Shown here: positions 39,101 through 49,812 of the stretch, one piece after another
How the letters are laid out: each line of letters begins with the position of its first letter
How positions within the stretch are numbered: the stretch's first letter is position 1
Assembly: GCA_030248065.1 (NCBI GenBank)
Contig: JASAMV010002557.1
Coordinates: forward strand, 80,986-144,985
DNA from: Rhynchonema sp. JSB1_4
Taxonomy: Eukaryota; Nematoda; Chromadorea; Monhysterida; Xyalidae
Direction: 5' to 3'
DNA: 64,000 nt
The notes under the pieces: generated by a model
Told to the model about the DNA's origin: nothing
Databases searched by the model: none
Seen by the model: only the letters and a program-made list of their open reading frames with translations
Made by a program: the position numbers and the translations under genes

Positions 39101-39372
39101 GGTTGCTGCCTAGTTGTGGTTGTCTTGTGGCTGGACACCGGAGGTCGTGTACTGCTTCGATGGGTGACAACATCGTGGGATGCATTGGCCGGTGCGACAC
39201 ATTGTCGCATGCAAGGCGTTGTCGCATCAGAGTCATTGTCTGCTGTGCGTTCTTGTTGCTGCATGTCTGGTTGCATGCATGTGGATGTGGACGGCTCGCA
39301 GCACGCCGCTGATGCACGCACCATGCTTGCGGGACTTTGAGTCCTGAAAGACAACGGTGCGTTTGCGACCAC
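24128..39372 (-). CDS. LAMB1: Laminin beta chain (beta-1 type)
   Basis: Secreted basement-membrane subunit that assembles with alpha and gamma chains. Exon 1 ends in a hydrophobic signal ([13 protein letters not shown]) that splices in phase to [20 protein letters not shown] (near 38066); the ATG at 39372 gives an unusually long leader. Laminin N-terminal domain at about 38066-36880 ([52 protein letters not shown]). First EGF-like (LE) block at about 36830-33780. The beta-type domain IV follows (33750-32880: [32 protein letters not shown]), which separates beta from gamma chains. A second LE block (about 32640-28490) ends [15 protein letters not shown]. Coiled-coil exons (about 28400-24600) have heptad-rich sequence. 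The last exon ([23 protein letters not shown], stop) carries the C-terminal cysteine expected to bond a gamma chain. There are roughly 40 exons. Many introns carry copies of the inverted-repeat family. Confidence 0.94.
25295..25400. repeat. Possible mobile-element terminus with GTATGTATGTATGT tract and hairpin
   Basis: Inside a laminin intron, CTATACTACTAAAACAGGAA is followed by CGTATGTATGTATGTACTA and then a GC hairpin (GCCCCCTCCCTCGGGGGC). Such starts are seen at ends of some Helitron-like or short non-autonomous elements in invertebrates. The family assignment is a guess. Confidence 0.3.
28868..29292. repeat. Degenerate MITE-like family ends flanking the tRNA-like sequence
   Basis: The left end TAGTATCAAACCTAGTGATC and CACGTGACC lie at 28868-28912. 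A right end (CGTGATTAAATCAGACTCG, GATCCGATTAACAAGTGGG) lies at 29253-29292. The tRNA-like sequence lies between them. Either two half copies or one copy with an insertion would explain this. Confidence 0.4.
29070..29144 (-). tRNA. tRNA-like sequence (anticodon unclear; tRNA, pseudogene or SINE head)
   Basis: On the minus strand the ends GTTCCCG and CGGGAGC pair over 7 bp with one G-U. A D-arm (GCTC, loop, GAGC) follows, and a good T-arm (GGAGG, TTCGCGT, CCTTC). Internal promoter boxes look intact (GCTCAGTTGATAGAGC and GGTTCGCGTCC). The segment between D- and T-arms (ACTGGCTGTCCAGGCCTGG, then TGGCTT) does not fold into a clean 5-bp anticodon stem with U33, so the anticodon cannot be called. 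It is antisense... to nothing but lies within a laminin intron and on the laminin coding strand. It may be a degraded tRNA or a tRNA-derived repeat. Confidence 0.5.
32108..32338. repeat. MITE-like family copy (laminin intron)
   Basis: The left end is CAGACTTGGTCATCGGTCCG, then TCGTCACGTGC. The core is ATTTTGACCAGCGTAAACTT, then GGCGTCAGTAAATTTTG. The right end is AAGGTGACATGATCAAGATC, then GATTGATCACCAAGGTGTGG. It shows the complete element order, about 230 bp. Confidence 0.65.
34767..35712. repeat. GC-extreme inverted array of GGGCCCTAATGCACG units
   Basis: In a laminin intron, 34767-34850 is almost entirely G and C, with nested GGGGCCCC palindromes. The left array (about 34855-35035) reads GCCCAGCGTGCATTAGGGCC and variants. 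The right array (about 35405-35712) reads GGGCCCTAATGCACGTGGG and variants, the reverse complement. The inner ends match: CCCACATTACGGTTTTG at about 35019 against AAAAACCGTAATGTGGG at about 35404. About 365 bp of ordinary-looking sequence forms the loop. This is a foldback-type element with tandem subterminal repeats. Confidence 0.75.
35933..36112. repeat. MITE-like family copy (laminin intron)
   Basis: The left end is GTATCAAAACCTTGGTGATC, then GATCACACGTGATC. The core is AATTTTGACAACCGTGAAAG, then TTGTTCCCAGTCGG. The right end is CCGATTACCAAATTTGACAC. All three blocks are present in about 180 bp. Confidence 0.65.
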
Positions 39373-42300
39373 AGTGATTGTTGGGCATCGAGCTTCATTG
39401 CGCCGAAAACTAAACGTGGGCTATGGAATACTGTGCGCTCAGTCTGAAATACCTAAATTGTTAAACACCAACAAAAATAGCTTCAGTCGTTCAGAACGCA
39501 ATAAAAACAATGTGGAGTCAGCCACATCTGGTTCACGTCATTATAAATAGCCAAAGAACATTAGAAAACACTCAGCCAAATCGACGATAAAGCAATAAAT
39601 CAAAAAACGAACCAGGTGCGGCCGAAGCCGTTCGATTTTTTTGGGCGTAAAAAGCCGCTTGCTTTCGTCTCTCTCTCACTTCCCTTTCCACCAGTTGTAA
39701 TACTCCTTTATGATAATAATAATGTTGCTGGAATTTTGCTGAAGGTTTTTCACAATGATGATTTTGAACTAAGCTTCCTCCTTTTCAAGCTAATGGTGAC
39801 CGTTTATGGTCAACCGTTGATCACTGAAATTAAAAATAAATTCGAGCGATTGAACATTTTTGCGTTATACAAAACTTGTTAAGCATCGTGTGGAATGAAT
39901 CACCACATTGAGTGGCAAAACGGTTTCCGATAAGATAAAAATGTACTTTACGCTTGGTGGGTGCCAAAATACTACGGTCGTAAAAACATCCTTTTCGTGC
40001 TGGCCGTTTTAAAAACGTTCGTGGCCTTGCGAAGGCAGACATTATCGCAGACGGTCTCAAAACAAAGTAATATTGAATTACTATAGCTACTCGTGGGTAA
40101 GTTTTTGAAAGTTCACACGGTGTATTATACAAATACAAAATATTGCCAAGTGTTGCAAATACTGGGCTTATAAACAACAATTCGGTGCATTCTGTTTGTT
40201 CGTTCAAAACTGGTGTCAAGTGCTGCTGCGCTGTGGTTGTTTGTGATGAAGCACAAATACGCACAACAATGAACAATGTAGACGCTGAGAACAATCAAAA
40301 GGATAAGTTTTTCGTGAAAAATGTGGCAAATTTGGATCACATGAGGTATATTCCCAACTATACATGCATCTGTACATACATAGTGGACCCAAAGTATAAA
40401 ACACACCGAATACAAACATACTGTAAGAGTGAGACCAATAAAAATGTTGCATGTTACATTTTACAACAGCATAACATCGGAAACATGGGTCTCATGCGCA
40501 TTTCGTAAAAGCTTTTTACAACCGAACCGATACAAATTTCGAAGCACATCACTCACACACAAGGCACACAGAATCACAAAACGGGCTGATAACGACCGTA
40601 AAGCCGAGTGTAATCACATTGGTACACTTTTACACAAAAGCACACAGAAATACAACATGTACAGCATACAATATGCTGTAAACATGGAACAAACAAAAAG
40701 GTTTATAAGGAAAATGCCTTGGCCTGATGATGCTGGATGTTACAAGCGGTGAGCCACAGCTCGTCAGCGTTCATGCACACATATCTGAATCTGACATAAT
40801 TATAGGGTGGGACACAGCAATACAGTCAATGTGGCACAAACAACTAGTGTACGGCTACGTTTTGTTGTTACATATTCGGGGCAGGTGTTACACCCTGTCA
40901 CCGTTACATTGACGCAACGCGAACGCAAAATCTGCGGGATATCAAATGACAACGTTCCATTAGATATGATCCACACCAGTCACTCTAGCTAGAGGAGACC
41001 GTTTAGACAGAGCACAGGCGCCAAACTGGCCATAGAGGGACCTTTTATTCAAAATTATGAAAAATGGCGTTACACGTCAGAAACAGACGGAATGATGGCC
41101 AAGGGTGAACCCGGACGTGCACAAGTGTTGCACGCTCCTGCTACGTTGAAATATGGTCAAACGTAGTCGATACTTGTACATGGGGTGAAACTCGGGGCAG
41201 TGTTTATAGTGTCCGCAGATTTGGAAATCCGTCTTGGTTTTGAGAGATGGACCATTTTGTTTCGGAATCAGACCAAGTCCGAGTATATGTCAAGACAAGT
41301 TGCACCCTGCTGATGTAGCAAGCAGCAGGCGCCCTTGTGGAGAAGCAACAGGGAGCAAACGCACCACCACAATACATAGGTGCGCAATAAGCATAGCCCA
41401 ATGGTATCATAGTTGTCAGTTAAGCCAGTGCGCATATTTGTTCCATTTGTTTTCTTCCTATCAAGATAGGTTACGGTAATTATTAAGCTGGCATCAACTA
41501 TTGTATAGCGTGATACTTTGGGGTCGACGTTTACGACGTGGCGCACAACAAGTCGTCAAAACACTGATCAGCTCTTCTTGGGCTTCAATCACTGGGCTGC
41601 TCTCCTTTTTCGTGCCCTAAATGGAGTTCTTAGTGCAATTTCGGAACCGAACCTAAATTCTAATCACCAGACCCACGCGGGTGTACGGACGATGTTGTGT
41701 ACCGACCAGCGCGCTCACGCATACGCACACTACAACCGGGCCGGATCGAATGATCCAATGGTGTTTAGTGTTGTGCTGCGGTGCCTTACAACGCGCAAGC
41801 CCTGCGCTAGTTTGTGTCCTGTTGTGTATTTAGTTTGAAGTCTGAGCTTCACAACAAGCAAGCTGCTTCACAACTAGGTTGGTTCCCTTGTTTTGTGTCG
41901 CACCCAGCGTGCGACGGTGCCTAAATAATGATTTGTGTTCGTCTGTGTCTTTTGACGGATGGAGCGCGCCAAGACAACTCAAATTGAAAAACTTTATGCT
42001 CTCATCCCACCTCAACTGTGCGAATTTGAAAAAGTTCAAAAGCTGTTACGGCTGCCAGAATTAAGAACCAAAGTCAGAAGTGATTTCAGGATGGGTGGGA
42101 ATGGCAAAAGATAGAATGAAAGTCTGTCAAGCCGAAAGTACAACTTGAAACGAAGTTTTAAAGCATTTCCAAGGGCTTTAAAACGGAGCCTAACTGAAAC
42201 TGAGGTACCAACAGGTTCAACAAGCAGTTCATATAGGAACAGCCATAAAAGTAGCAGAGCGACAGGTCATAAAATAACGCCGGATAAAAACATACATAAA

Positions 42301-44470
42301 CCGAAATTATATTGCAACATAGTTTCTGGAGGTGAGAGTGTGAAGTGTTCATTCAAAATTTGTACGTGTGTTGGTGTTACCGTTTGGTTTACACCTTGAG
42401 CACGATATTACAGTATAAAGATTGATATAAAACGGGTATAGGGACGGTTAATGTTTTCACGACTTTGCACGACCAGAAGTGACATTCACGCGCGCACGCG
42501 GTGCATTCGGCCTCAGCATTCGTCGCAGGTGCGTAGTCGACTCCACATATCCACGGACTTTGAGCAACATAACAGAGAAATGCCTGATTTTCAACGCGAT
42601 CGCTTGTTAATCAATCGGTAGTTGTTTCCCTCGTTCCCGATGGTAGGTTAGGTCGGGACTTAGGCTGGCCTACGCTTGAGCTTAAGCCTAAGCAAGGCCA
42701 CCATTGGGGGGGACAGTACCGGGGCTACCTTTCCATCGATCCTTTCTAGATCATGCAACACTGTGTCCACACTTATGACCCAAGGACATGCTGTTAGACT
42801 TAGACAGTGCGTCTGGGTGCACGCTCGCGTGTGGACATACACGATAGGTGACTGTACATGTACATACAGTGATGGGGCTTATGTTGTTGTACACGCACAG
42901 TTGTGGGGCGTTCAAACCGCTTGCTGGTTGTTGTTTTGGTAGCAGGTTAGATCCTGCCTCCCGCTTCTGTATTTGATGCACCCACACTTCAGTCTCACCA
43001 CTCTATATGGTAAGATTTGAGGTTTATCCTGATGCTGATGTACAAAGGGAACGTACATAACAATGAGTGTGGGTAGCCGAAATTGAAGCACTTGTCTTTA
43101 TAAAGCAGGCAAACTTAAGTCCAGCACTCCTCGTTCATTTACTGTGCACTTGACATTAAGACCTGGGTGGGTGTACCTCTATGGGGCTGTGCGTGAAGAA
43201 TCGCTTGGCGACTATGACTAGACGACCACTGTGTATTTTCCTACGCATAACATTATTCCTTTCCTTTCCGTTTGCCCCACCATTTGAAGGTATTCCTGGT
43301 GAAGAAGTCTGAGAGTAACTGTGTTGCTTCTGCTGTGTGCATGTGCATGTGTGCACCTGAAGACACAAGTGCAATGCAAACAGTGGTGATCGTACACAAA
43401 CATTAATGTGCGAGTAATAAATCAAACATGGACAGGCTACCCCATGTTGTGAGACACAAAGTTGCATGGTGCGTGCATGTGCACCAGAAGCGGTACAAAG
43501 CCGTTGTGTGGGGACGTTTGCGCTGTGAACCCAAATATGGTCATCTTGGCCTGGCCATGTTCGTGTGAGTGCAGCAGCCATTTTTCAGAACTCGGTACGT
43601 GCTAGTGCTGGCTCAGCGTTGAGCTCTGCTGCGAAAAATTTAGCAAAACGCGGAGCACGGTGTTTTGGTGATTTCATGTGTTTGGCCATTCAGCGGTCGA
43701 CGCTGAGGCCTATTTGCTGCACAAAGTCACTGTCGTCGTCGATCCAGTACCATGATCCAAACGGAGCAGGACCAATCTTTTCTTACCGCCTGGGCAGGCG
43801 GCAAGGTGACATGGTCAACACTTTCGGACGGAATATTCCAAAGTTTGTCCCTGTGGGATATGGCGTCCAATTCGGCACCACCAGGTGGGATACTGCGTCC
43901 GGTTGGTGCCCAATTGGATGCAGTGTCCCAAACAATCGGCAGAATAACTCGAAACTGATAGCTGTTGGTTGAGAATACACTGAATCGCAATAAAGCGGTT
44001 GGATTTTAGCTGGTTAGTGTTTCTGACAGATCTCGCCAATTGTGACAAACTGTTTTTCACGAGACTGACCCGTGTGTGCACGATTGTGCTGAGCGCTGCT
44101 GCGGTGTTGTTAAAAAATGGTGCGGGTTTCATCGAATCATATGAATGAAACAATAAAGGTGGAGTTGTACTTGTCCGTTTTGAGCTTATAGACAATGAGG
44201 ACAAATTTTTGTTTCAATTATGTTTTGTGATTGCGTTGGAGCACTAATTTCGACCAGCGTAAAAGTTGTTCATTTGGTGCAGTGGATTGCAGTGTATAAT
44301 TCAGGGAACACGGACAATCAGCAAAAAGAAATTTTTGGGTTGTCTTTTGTGTCACTATCACTGCACGCCTGAACATTCAATCGTGAAATATTGAAGAAGA
44401 GATGTTCTTCGTGTATTATTCATCATAATTTATCACAGCAGATGAACAGGTTTATCTCACACATGGTGTG
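39373..44470. other. Long intergenic region, no gene seen
   Basis: This is the spacer upstream of the laminin gene (-) and downstream of the coiled-coil gene (-). The laminin promoter should lie near its left end. A TTAGGC-like patch (CTTAGGCTGGCCTACGC, AAGCCTAAGC) lies at about 42658-42695, an imperfect hairpin at 43854-43930, and a partial core of the dispersed repeat (TTTCGACCAGCGTAAAAGTT) at about 44248-44270. Open frames show no domain or splice support. Confidence 0.5.
43854..43930. repeat. Imperfect inverted repeat with a third central unit
   Basis: The arms TGGGATATGGCGTCCAATTC and GAATTG-type partner (right arm CCAATTGGATGCAGTGTCCC) pair over about 27 bases with about five mismatches. 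A third related unit, TGGGATACTGCGTCCGG, sits in the centre. No duplication flanks it clearly. Confidence 0.5.
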
Positions 44471-45762
44471 TTATTTTGCAACATTTCCAAAATGTGCCCT
44501 GGGCACCATGTACTGGACGGTGTTGCTGTTGCCACGAGATGATGGGATTGCCATCCGAGCTGGACTAGTGGACATGCGCGCCCGATTCTCGTGTTGAGAC
44601 ACTTGTGGTGGCAGCAAGGGTGCATTATGCATCGGTTGTGACTTGCTGATGTCGTTGACAACTTGTTGTGAAGTTGTTGTGGCAGGCACCGCGGCACTTG
44701 GTTTCACCTGGTTGAAGTTGTCAACAATCAACACAATTATCAGGTCAATGCAATGACAGTGACAGAAAATGTCGTGGCTCGGATCCCGAATTACCGTGGG
44801 GGACCCCGGATCATGTCACTATGAAGAGGATAGATTGCATCTATGCAAGACAATCAGGTACAAGCACGTTACGCGTGGCAAAGATGCCTACGTATACGTA
44901 TCAATAATTACCTGTTGCACCACTTTGGGTGACGGTGCACTGAATGCGCTCTTCAGTGTGTTTGACAGTTGGTCAAGCAATGGTGCATAGCTGGCCGCTT
45001 CGTCCAAATAGCTACAGCTGTAAAATTGAAATGATTGGGCTACAGGACACTGTATGGAAGAACACATACAGATACGATCGCCAACTTTGATACAACCGAA
45101 AGGCCACTTTATACTTTGTCTCGTTGCGTTACACGCAACATTTTCTCGCAGGCTGATTGGCTGTTGCGTGCGCACGAGCCAATCAGCGCTTGAGAAAATG
45201 TTGCGTGTATCGCAACGAGACAAAGTATAAAGTGGCCTGAAGATTTGAAAATAAAGCCAAACCACGTACCGATGCAGTAAGAAAGCGATCTGCACGTCAC
45301 GTTCTTTGATCATTGCGTCCATTTTGGCAAATTTTTGCTCGAAATTCCACAAATCCTGCTGGATTGTTTCAAGCTCTTTGTTTTTGGCCGTTTCCAACTG
45401 ATGATATCTTTAAAAATGTGACACTTAAACTTGTAAGGTACATTTTATGCCTGAACCCGCAGGCTCATCGTTTTGAGAGACTTGAGATTGAGTCAATCCT
45501 TGCCAAACCGGAAGGCAGACTTCAAGCTCAAGCACTTTTCTCGCTTCCACGAGCGGTGTACCAGGCCATCCTCAGTGCGCGTGTTAAACGATCACCTAAT
45601 AGCGTGTTCTTCCTGTCTTCGTTCCATCAACTCATTCTGTTCAGCAGCACGCTGTTCCAATTCAATAATCCGTTGATGCATTCTACCCAGTTGTTCGTTG
45701 GCTTGTTTGATCGAAGCCTCATTCATCTGGCCATTGCTGCTGCCGAATATGTTGAACATCAT
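44471..45762 (-). CDS. Small coiled-coil protein of unknown function
   Basis: Four exons join in consistent phase. Exon 1 (start ATG 45762 to about 45595): MFNIFGSSNGQMNEASIKQA then LGRMHQRIIELEQRAAEQNE. Exon 2 (about 45407 to 45270): YHQLETAKNKELETIQQDLW, FEQKFAKMDAMIKERDVQIA, FLLHR. Exon 3 (about 45023 to 44912): CSYLDEAASYAPLLDQLSNT. Exon 4 (about 44708 to 44471): VKPSAAVPATTTSQQVVN, ending MVPRAHFGNVAK. Total is about 215 residues: an N-terminal coiled coil in two parts, then a Ser/Thr/Pro/Gln-rich tail that is probably disordered. No signal peptide or membrane segment is seen. Intron 2 carries the 138-bp foldback element. I do not recognise the family; cytoskeletal or adaptor roles are possible but unsupported. 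Confidence 0.65.
45101..45238. mobile_element. 138-bp near-perfect foldback (MITE)
   Basis: The left arm begins AGGCCACTTTATACTTTGTC and the right arm ends GACAAAGTATAAAGTGGCCT. The two arms are complementary over about 60 bases with very few mismatches, leaving a loop of about 14 bases (GTTGCGTGCGCACG). GAA flanks it on both sides (45098-45100 and 45239-45241), a possible 3-bp target duplication. It lies in intron 2 of the coiled-coil gene and encodes nothing. Confidence 0.85.
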
Positions 45763-47164
45763 GCGAACTGCTATTTTGGGATTTTTTTGATTTTCGATTT
45801 CAAGTTTTATTTTCACCACAAACGAAAACAAACTGGTGTACGCTTCGAAATACTAATACTGGTATGCAGCCACGAATGAACATGGATGCTTGTTTATTTC
45901 AGAACTGTACAACCTACAGGTTTGGTAGTCCACTTGTTTCGAGCTGGTTTCAACAGCATGTGCGTTGGTTAGGCAAATGTGCACACCCACAAGCAAGTGA
46001 ACGCTGCTTCCAAACCAAAACTGCTTTGCCACATTTCGGCCTATTGTGGAATGGTTGGCCAACATCGTTCACAGATTGTGGACAACGTGACTAGCGCTAA
46101 ATGGACAATGTACTATGAAGTCATTTGAAATGAGCAGCAAACAATGTGCGTCCACGATGTGCGTCAACCACTTCAGAATAGACCACCAACTTCGAGTACA
46201 GTGCACCAGATCATAAACGCACCTGCACTGCCAGACAACAACGCGCATGAAGCAGCTCTTTGGTTGAAAGCGAGCTGGACTGATCATCAGCTTTTACGAT
46301 GGGGCCGTTTACAAACAGACAACCATCCACGTTAATCCTCTTTTCGTTTTATTGGATACTAACTTGGATATTCTGCGCAAAATTTGAACACCTGCTTTGG
46401 ACTTTGGCATCAGTGAAGCAATGATGCACGATCAATATACATCTTTTTACGAAACCAAGAATGCAGTGATTAACCTATGTATACAAGCCAACATGTTCCT
46501 CATGGCCACAGTGCTTGTGTAAGTCCACCATCTAATAACTCAATTGGTGGTAGCCTAAAGTGACGCAACTTTATTTCATTTTATTTCCAGTCTCTGCGCC
46601 CTGAACCACCCGGCCTTCACGCATCAGGCTGAGGTTGGGTCCTTGTTTGACAGCGAAAACAACAAATATCAGGATCGAATCCGATTCGAACTTGGTGATC
46701 GCAGGCCGGTTCGAGATCAAGATAGACATTTGGATGCCATGTCGAATTCTGAACGCAATCACGATCCTCTGAGAGCCAAACGTGAAGCCCAGCCCCAGCC
46801 ACCTGAACTGATCTGGATTGCAGTGCCGATTGAAAGAAAGGACTGGGTTGTGTGATTTCATGTAAAAAAATTCCTTCAGTGCAGCCTATTATTGGTGAAA
46901 CCTTCTACAGTATAACGGTGACGGATAGCTTGGTCCTCAATCTGCCGCTAATTTTCTCATGGTCAAAGTGGCCCTTCTTTACAGTGACGGCTCCTGATCG
47001 TGTCACAAAAAGGAGGATTGTATCTTTTCAATCGACATACTTGTTGTCAATCCGGTGCAATGTCATTAATCAGTATTACAATCAATCAATTAAGATACCT
47101 ACTGTATATTTTCGCTTCCCATGCCGAGGAGACATCACCAAATCATATCAATAAATACTCGATC
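45763..47164. other. Intergenic region, no gene seen
   Basis: This spacer lies between the coiled-coil gene start and the saposin gene end, both on the minus strand. A half copy of the inverted-repeat family (ATCCGATTCGAACTTGGTGA) lies near 46676-46705, which spoils the frames that cross it. No other feature is evident. Confidence 0.45.
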
Positions 47165-48824
47165 TCAATGACGACGCAGCAGCAGTGCCTTTGGTGCAGC
47201 AGCAGTGGTGCTTTGTGGTCCGACGTGACAGTGTGTGAACGGGATCTCACCGGCCAGCCAGGCGACTACCTCACGTGCCATCTGTGCAGATATTTAAATG
47301 GGTGACACCTTTGGTCAACAGTTTGCACGGTCAATTTTTGAGAGACATTGTCCAAATGCACTTCGATCAGTAGATATCAAAGTTTGTGATCGGATTGGAC
47401 AGGACCGTATTTGTTTTGGTCACATGACGTTTATATTTGAAATGCCAGGGCAAACCTTATTTTGACCGTTGTAAAAATTGTATTTCCAGAATATCCCAGT
47501 TTTACGGTGGTGGAAACCAACCTGCCAGGTGAAGTTTGAAAATTTACATTAAATTCTAGAAGTCAAATCACGTGCGAATTCGGTCCAACACCGCCCGGTC
47601 CGATCACCGACTTTGATACCATCCGTGCATATGTACCTAGAGCTACCGTACAAGTAGATTGGGTGCAGTAGTACTATGTACCTGTATGACGTAGTCACTC
47701 TCATTCTGGAAGAACGCATGACAACGTTTCTGCAGGTCGGCATCCGGAAACTCGTCGCAAATCTTTTCCATGTACGAGAGATAATTCGGCTGAAAACGTG
47801 AAAGGAAAGCTCGGGCGTTTTATACCATGTGTCTGACCGCATCTGGCACATTCGCATCGCACCGACGATGACCTGGTGCACCGTCGGGGGAAACAAGACG
47901 AAACTGACAACAAAACAAGGACATTGCCGAGACACTTCTATTTTTACATGCATGTGCAACATCATGGTGGGAACTCACCATGTTGTCATACAGTTCCTGC
48001 AGCAAGTCACAGACAGCCGATTTCAGCGACTTCAACTGCGGCTTGACCTCGCTGGGACAGCAGCAGGCCTGCGTTGGGAGCGCGAGTGTGTGTGGTTCGA
48101 GTGAAGTATTTGGGCAAAAAAACTTTACTCCAAGCAGAGTCAGACACCATCTAATGCTAACCGGACATATTTCCTTGGTCATGTCCAGTATGAACTTGTA
48201 AATGACGGTGAAAAATCCATCGATGGTATTGTTGCACTGCAATTTTAAAACAATTCTTTTAAACGTAAATTTACGACAACAAATTTAATTTTTTTATTAG
48301 AATGTAAACCGACTAACGTTGGCAGCATAGGGTGCGGGCAGCTGTCCACACAGTTGGCCCAAAAGAATCTTCAAATTCTTCTCTACCAAATCCGACTGCA
48401 GTACATAATTGAGAATATCGACGCTCTCGTTGCACAATGTACACCCGTCAACTGGAATTTTCGGGTGGTGAAATGCGACATTGGGTCGTATTCACGAGGC
48501 AACAAGAGTCTTGAGGAAACATTTGTATTGTGAATTGTGCAGCGTGACTTTGGTTGGGCACTTCGACCTATATTTTCCAGATCAGGTGTACGCCAGTTAA
48601 CGAGACTGAATATGTGCCCGGTCTTGTTACACAAATTCCAGGAAATTAACACACAAGCAAAAACGAACCTTGTGGTTTTGCCTGACCGACACTGCCTAGC
48701 ACGGCTGAAAATATAGTTTCAGACTTCAAATTAAAAAAAAATCAGGCAACAAAATGTCATAAGAACTCTAATCTTATGTCATACCTGCCAGGAGAAATAA
48801 AGGCACGATCGTAAAAGTATTCAT
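47165..48824 (-). CDS. Secreted protein with two saposin B-type domains
   Basis: Saposin-like proteins bind or disturb lipids; small secreted ones in nematodes and protists are often digestive or antimicrobial. Seven exons: about 48785-48824 plus about 48677-48712 give a signal peptide (MNTFTIVPLFLLAAVLGSVG, QAKPQ). About 48310-48452 reads GCTLCNESVDILNYVLQSDL and ILLGQLCGQLPAPYAAN. About 48176-48239 reads CNNTIDGFFTVIYKFILDMT, KEICP. About 47982-48070 reads ACCCPSEVKPQLKSLKSAVC. About 47683-47790 reads YLSYMEKICDEFPDADLQKR, C. 47165 to about 47284 reads MAREVVAWLAGEIPFTHCHV, then a Ser/Thr/Ala tail. The first domain has the C..C...C...C spacing of half saposins; the second has C, C, C, C then HC in order. 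About 215 residues in total. Domain type is clear, function inferred. Confidence 0.8.
47372..47625. repeat. MITE-like family copy (last intron of saposin gene)
   Basis: The left end is GATATCAAAGTTTGTGATCG, then TTTGGTCACATGACG. The core is TTATTTTGACCGTTGTAAAA. The right end is GGTCCGATCACCGACTTTGA, then TACCATC. Left and right ends are clear inverted repeats; the whole copy spans about 250 bp. Confidence 0.7.
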
Positions 48825-49812
48825 TATGATATTCTGTGACGTCAGCGGAAGCGGAAGTTTGACCAAATATGAATAAATGATCACGTTTCATTTTTGGAAT
48901 AACAGTTAAAAAGGGTTTGGTCATAACATCTTTCCTTATCATTTGATCGCAACAGCTGTTGTATTCCCACGGATCATCATCAATACATGATTGCCTTTCT
49001 GGTAATAACCCTCGATAGTGCGATTCCGTATCTTTTCGGTCCAGCGTACTTTCCGGTCCACAGTACTTTTCGGTCCATGTCACCTTTCGGTCCAGGTGCT
49101 TTTCGGTCCACAAACATTTCGGTCCAGGTACTTTTCGGGCAAGGTACATTTCGGTTCACGAACCTTTCGGTCCAGGTTCGTTTCGGTCCATGTACTTTTC
49201 GGTCCACCCCAGTTATTTGAGTCCCTGGTTCAAAATGCGCTACAAATAAAATGGATATCGATAATCAGTACCGCATGACCAAAAAATCCCTTTCCATAGT
49301 AATGGGCCACGGATGCATAACCCATCATGCGCGTCCCAGCTGGTTACTTATGTTGTCTCGTTGAAACATCAAACCAAGTCTACGAGTAAATTTTCTGATT
49401 TATCGGGCGTGATGTGCAATCAACAATGAGTACAACAAGTCGTAGAATTTCGGAACCAAAAAATTGCAAATTATGATGTGCAATGATGTGATGCAATAAT
49501 GTACGACAATTGAACAAACCATTTTTATAAACTCTCGATATTTGCTTTCGCAGACAGACTTTGGGAAATTGTTTTTGGAAAAACTTCCAGGGGACTTATT
49601 TGGCATCCTCGGCAGGTAATGTATTTTACAGGTTGAATGCTATGGATGATGTACCTGAAAAATCCGCCCCCAAAACACACGTGCATACCTACACCATACA
49701 TACGTCAAAGCACAACAATATAGACGGACACGTAATGTTGCTGAGATAGCGCGATAAGGTTAAACAATGGTTAAATGTTGATAACAAACAAAAATCAAAG
49801 CTTACCTGCTAC
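48825..49812. other. Divergent intergenic region between saposin and granulin-like genes
   Basis: The two genes diverge here, so both promoters should lie in this stretch. It contains the TTTCGGTCCA minisatellite. No gene is seen. Confidence 0.5.
49030..49206. repeat. TTTTCGGTCCA minisatellite, about 11 units
   Basis: Units of about 16 bases, each with a TTTTCGGTCCA core followed by a variable C/A/G plus GTAC-type spacer. It translates on the minus strand as DRKVPGPK-type repeats, but no signal or start supports a protein. Confidence 0.8.

Noticed and set aside
24128..39372. Laminin gamma chain instead of beta
   Set aside because: The LN domain sequence ([20 protein letters not shown]), the order LN, LE, beta-type domain IV, LE, and the absence of a laminin IV type A domain all fit beta.
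46571..46861. Minus-strand 96-residue frame
   Set aside because: It crosses a copy of the dispersed inverted-repeat family (GAACTTGGTGATC) and has no start, domain or splice partner.
48757..49207. Frame encoding DRKVPGPK/WTEK repeats
   Set aside because: It is the translation of the TTTTCGGTCCA tandem array and overlaps the saposin signal-peptide exon on the same strand in another frame.
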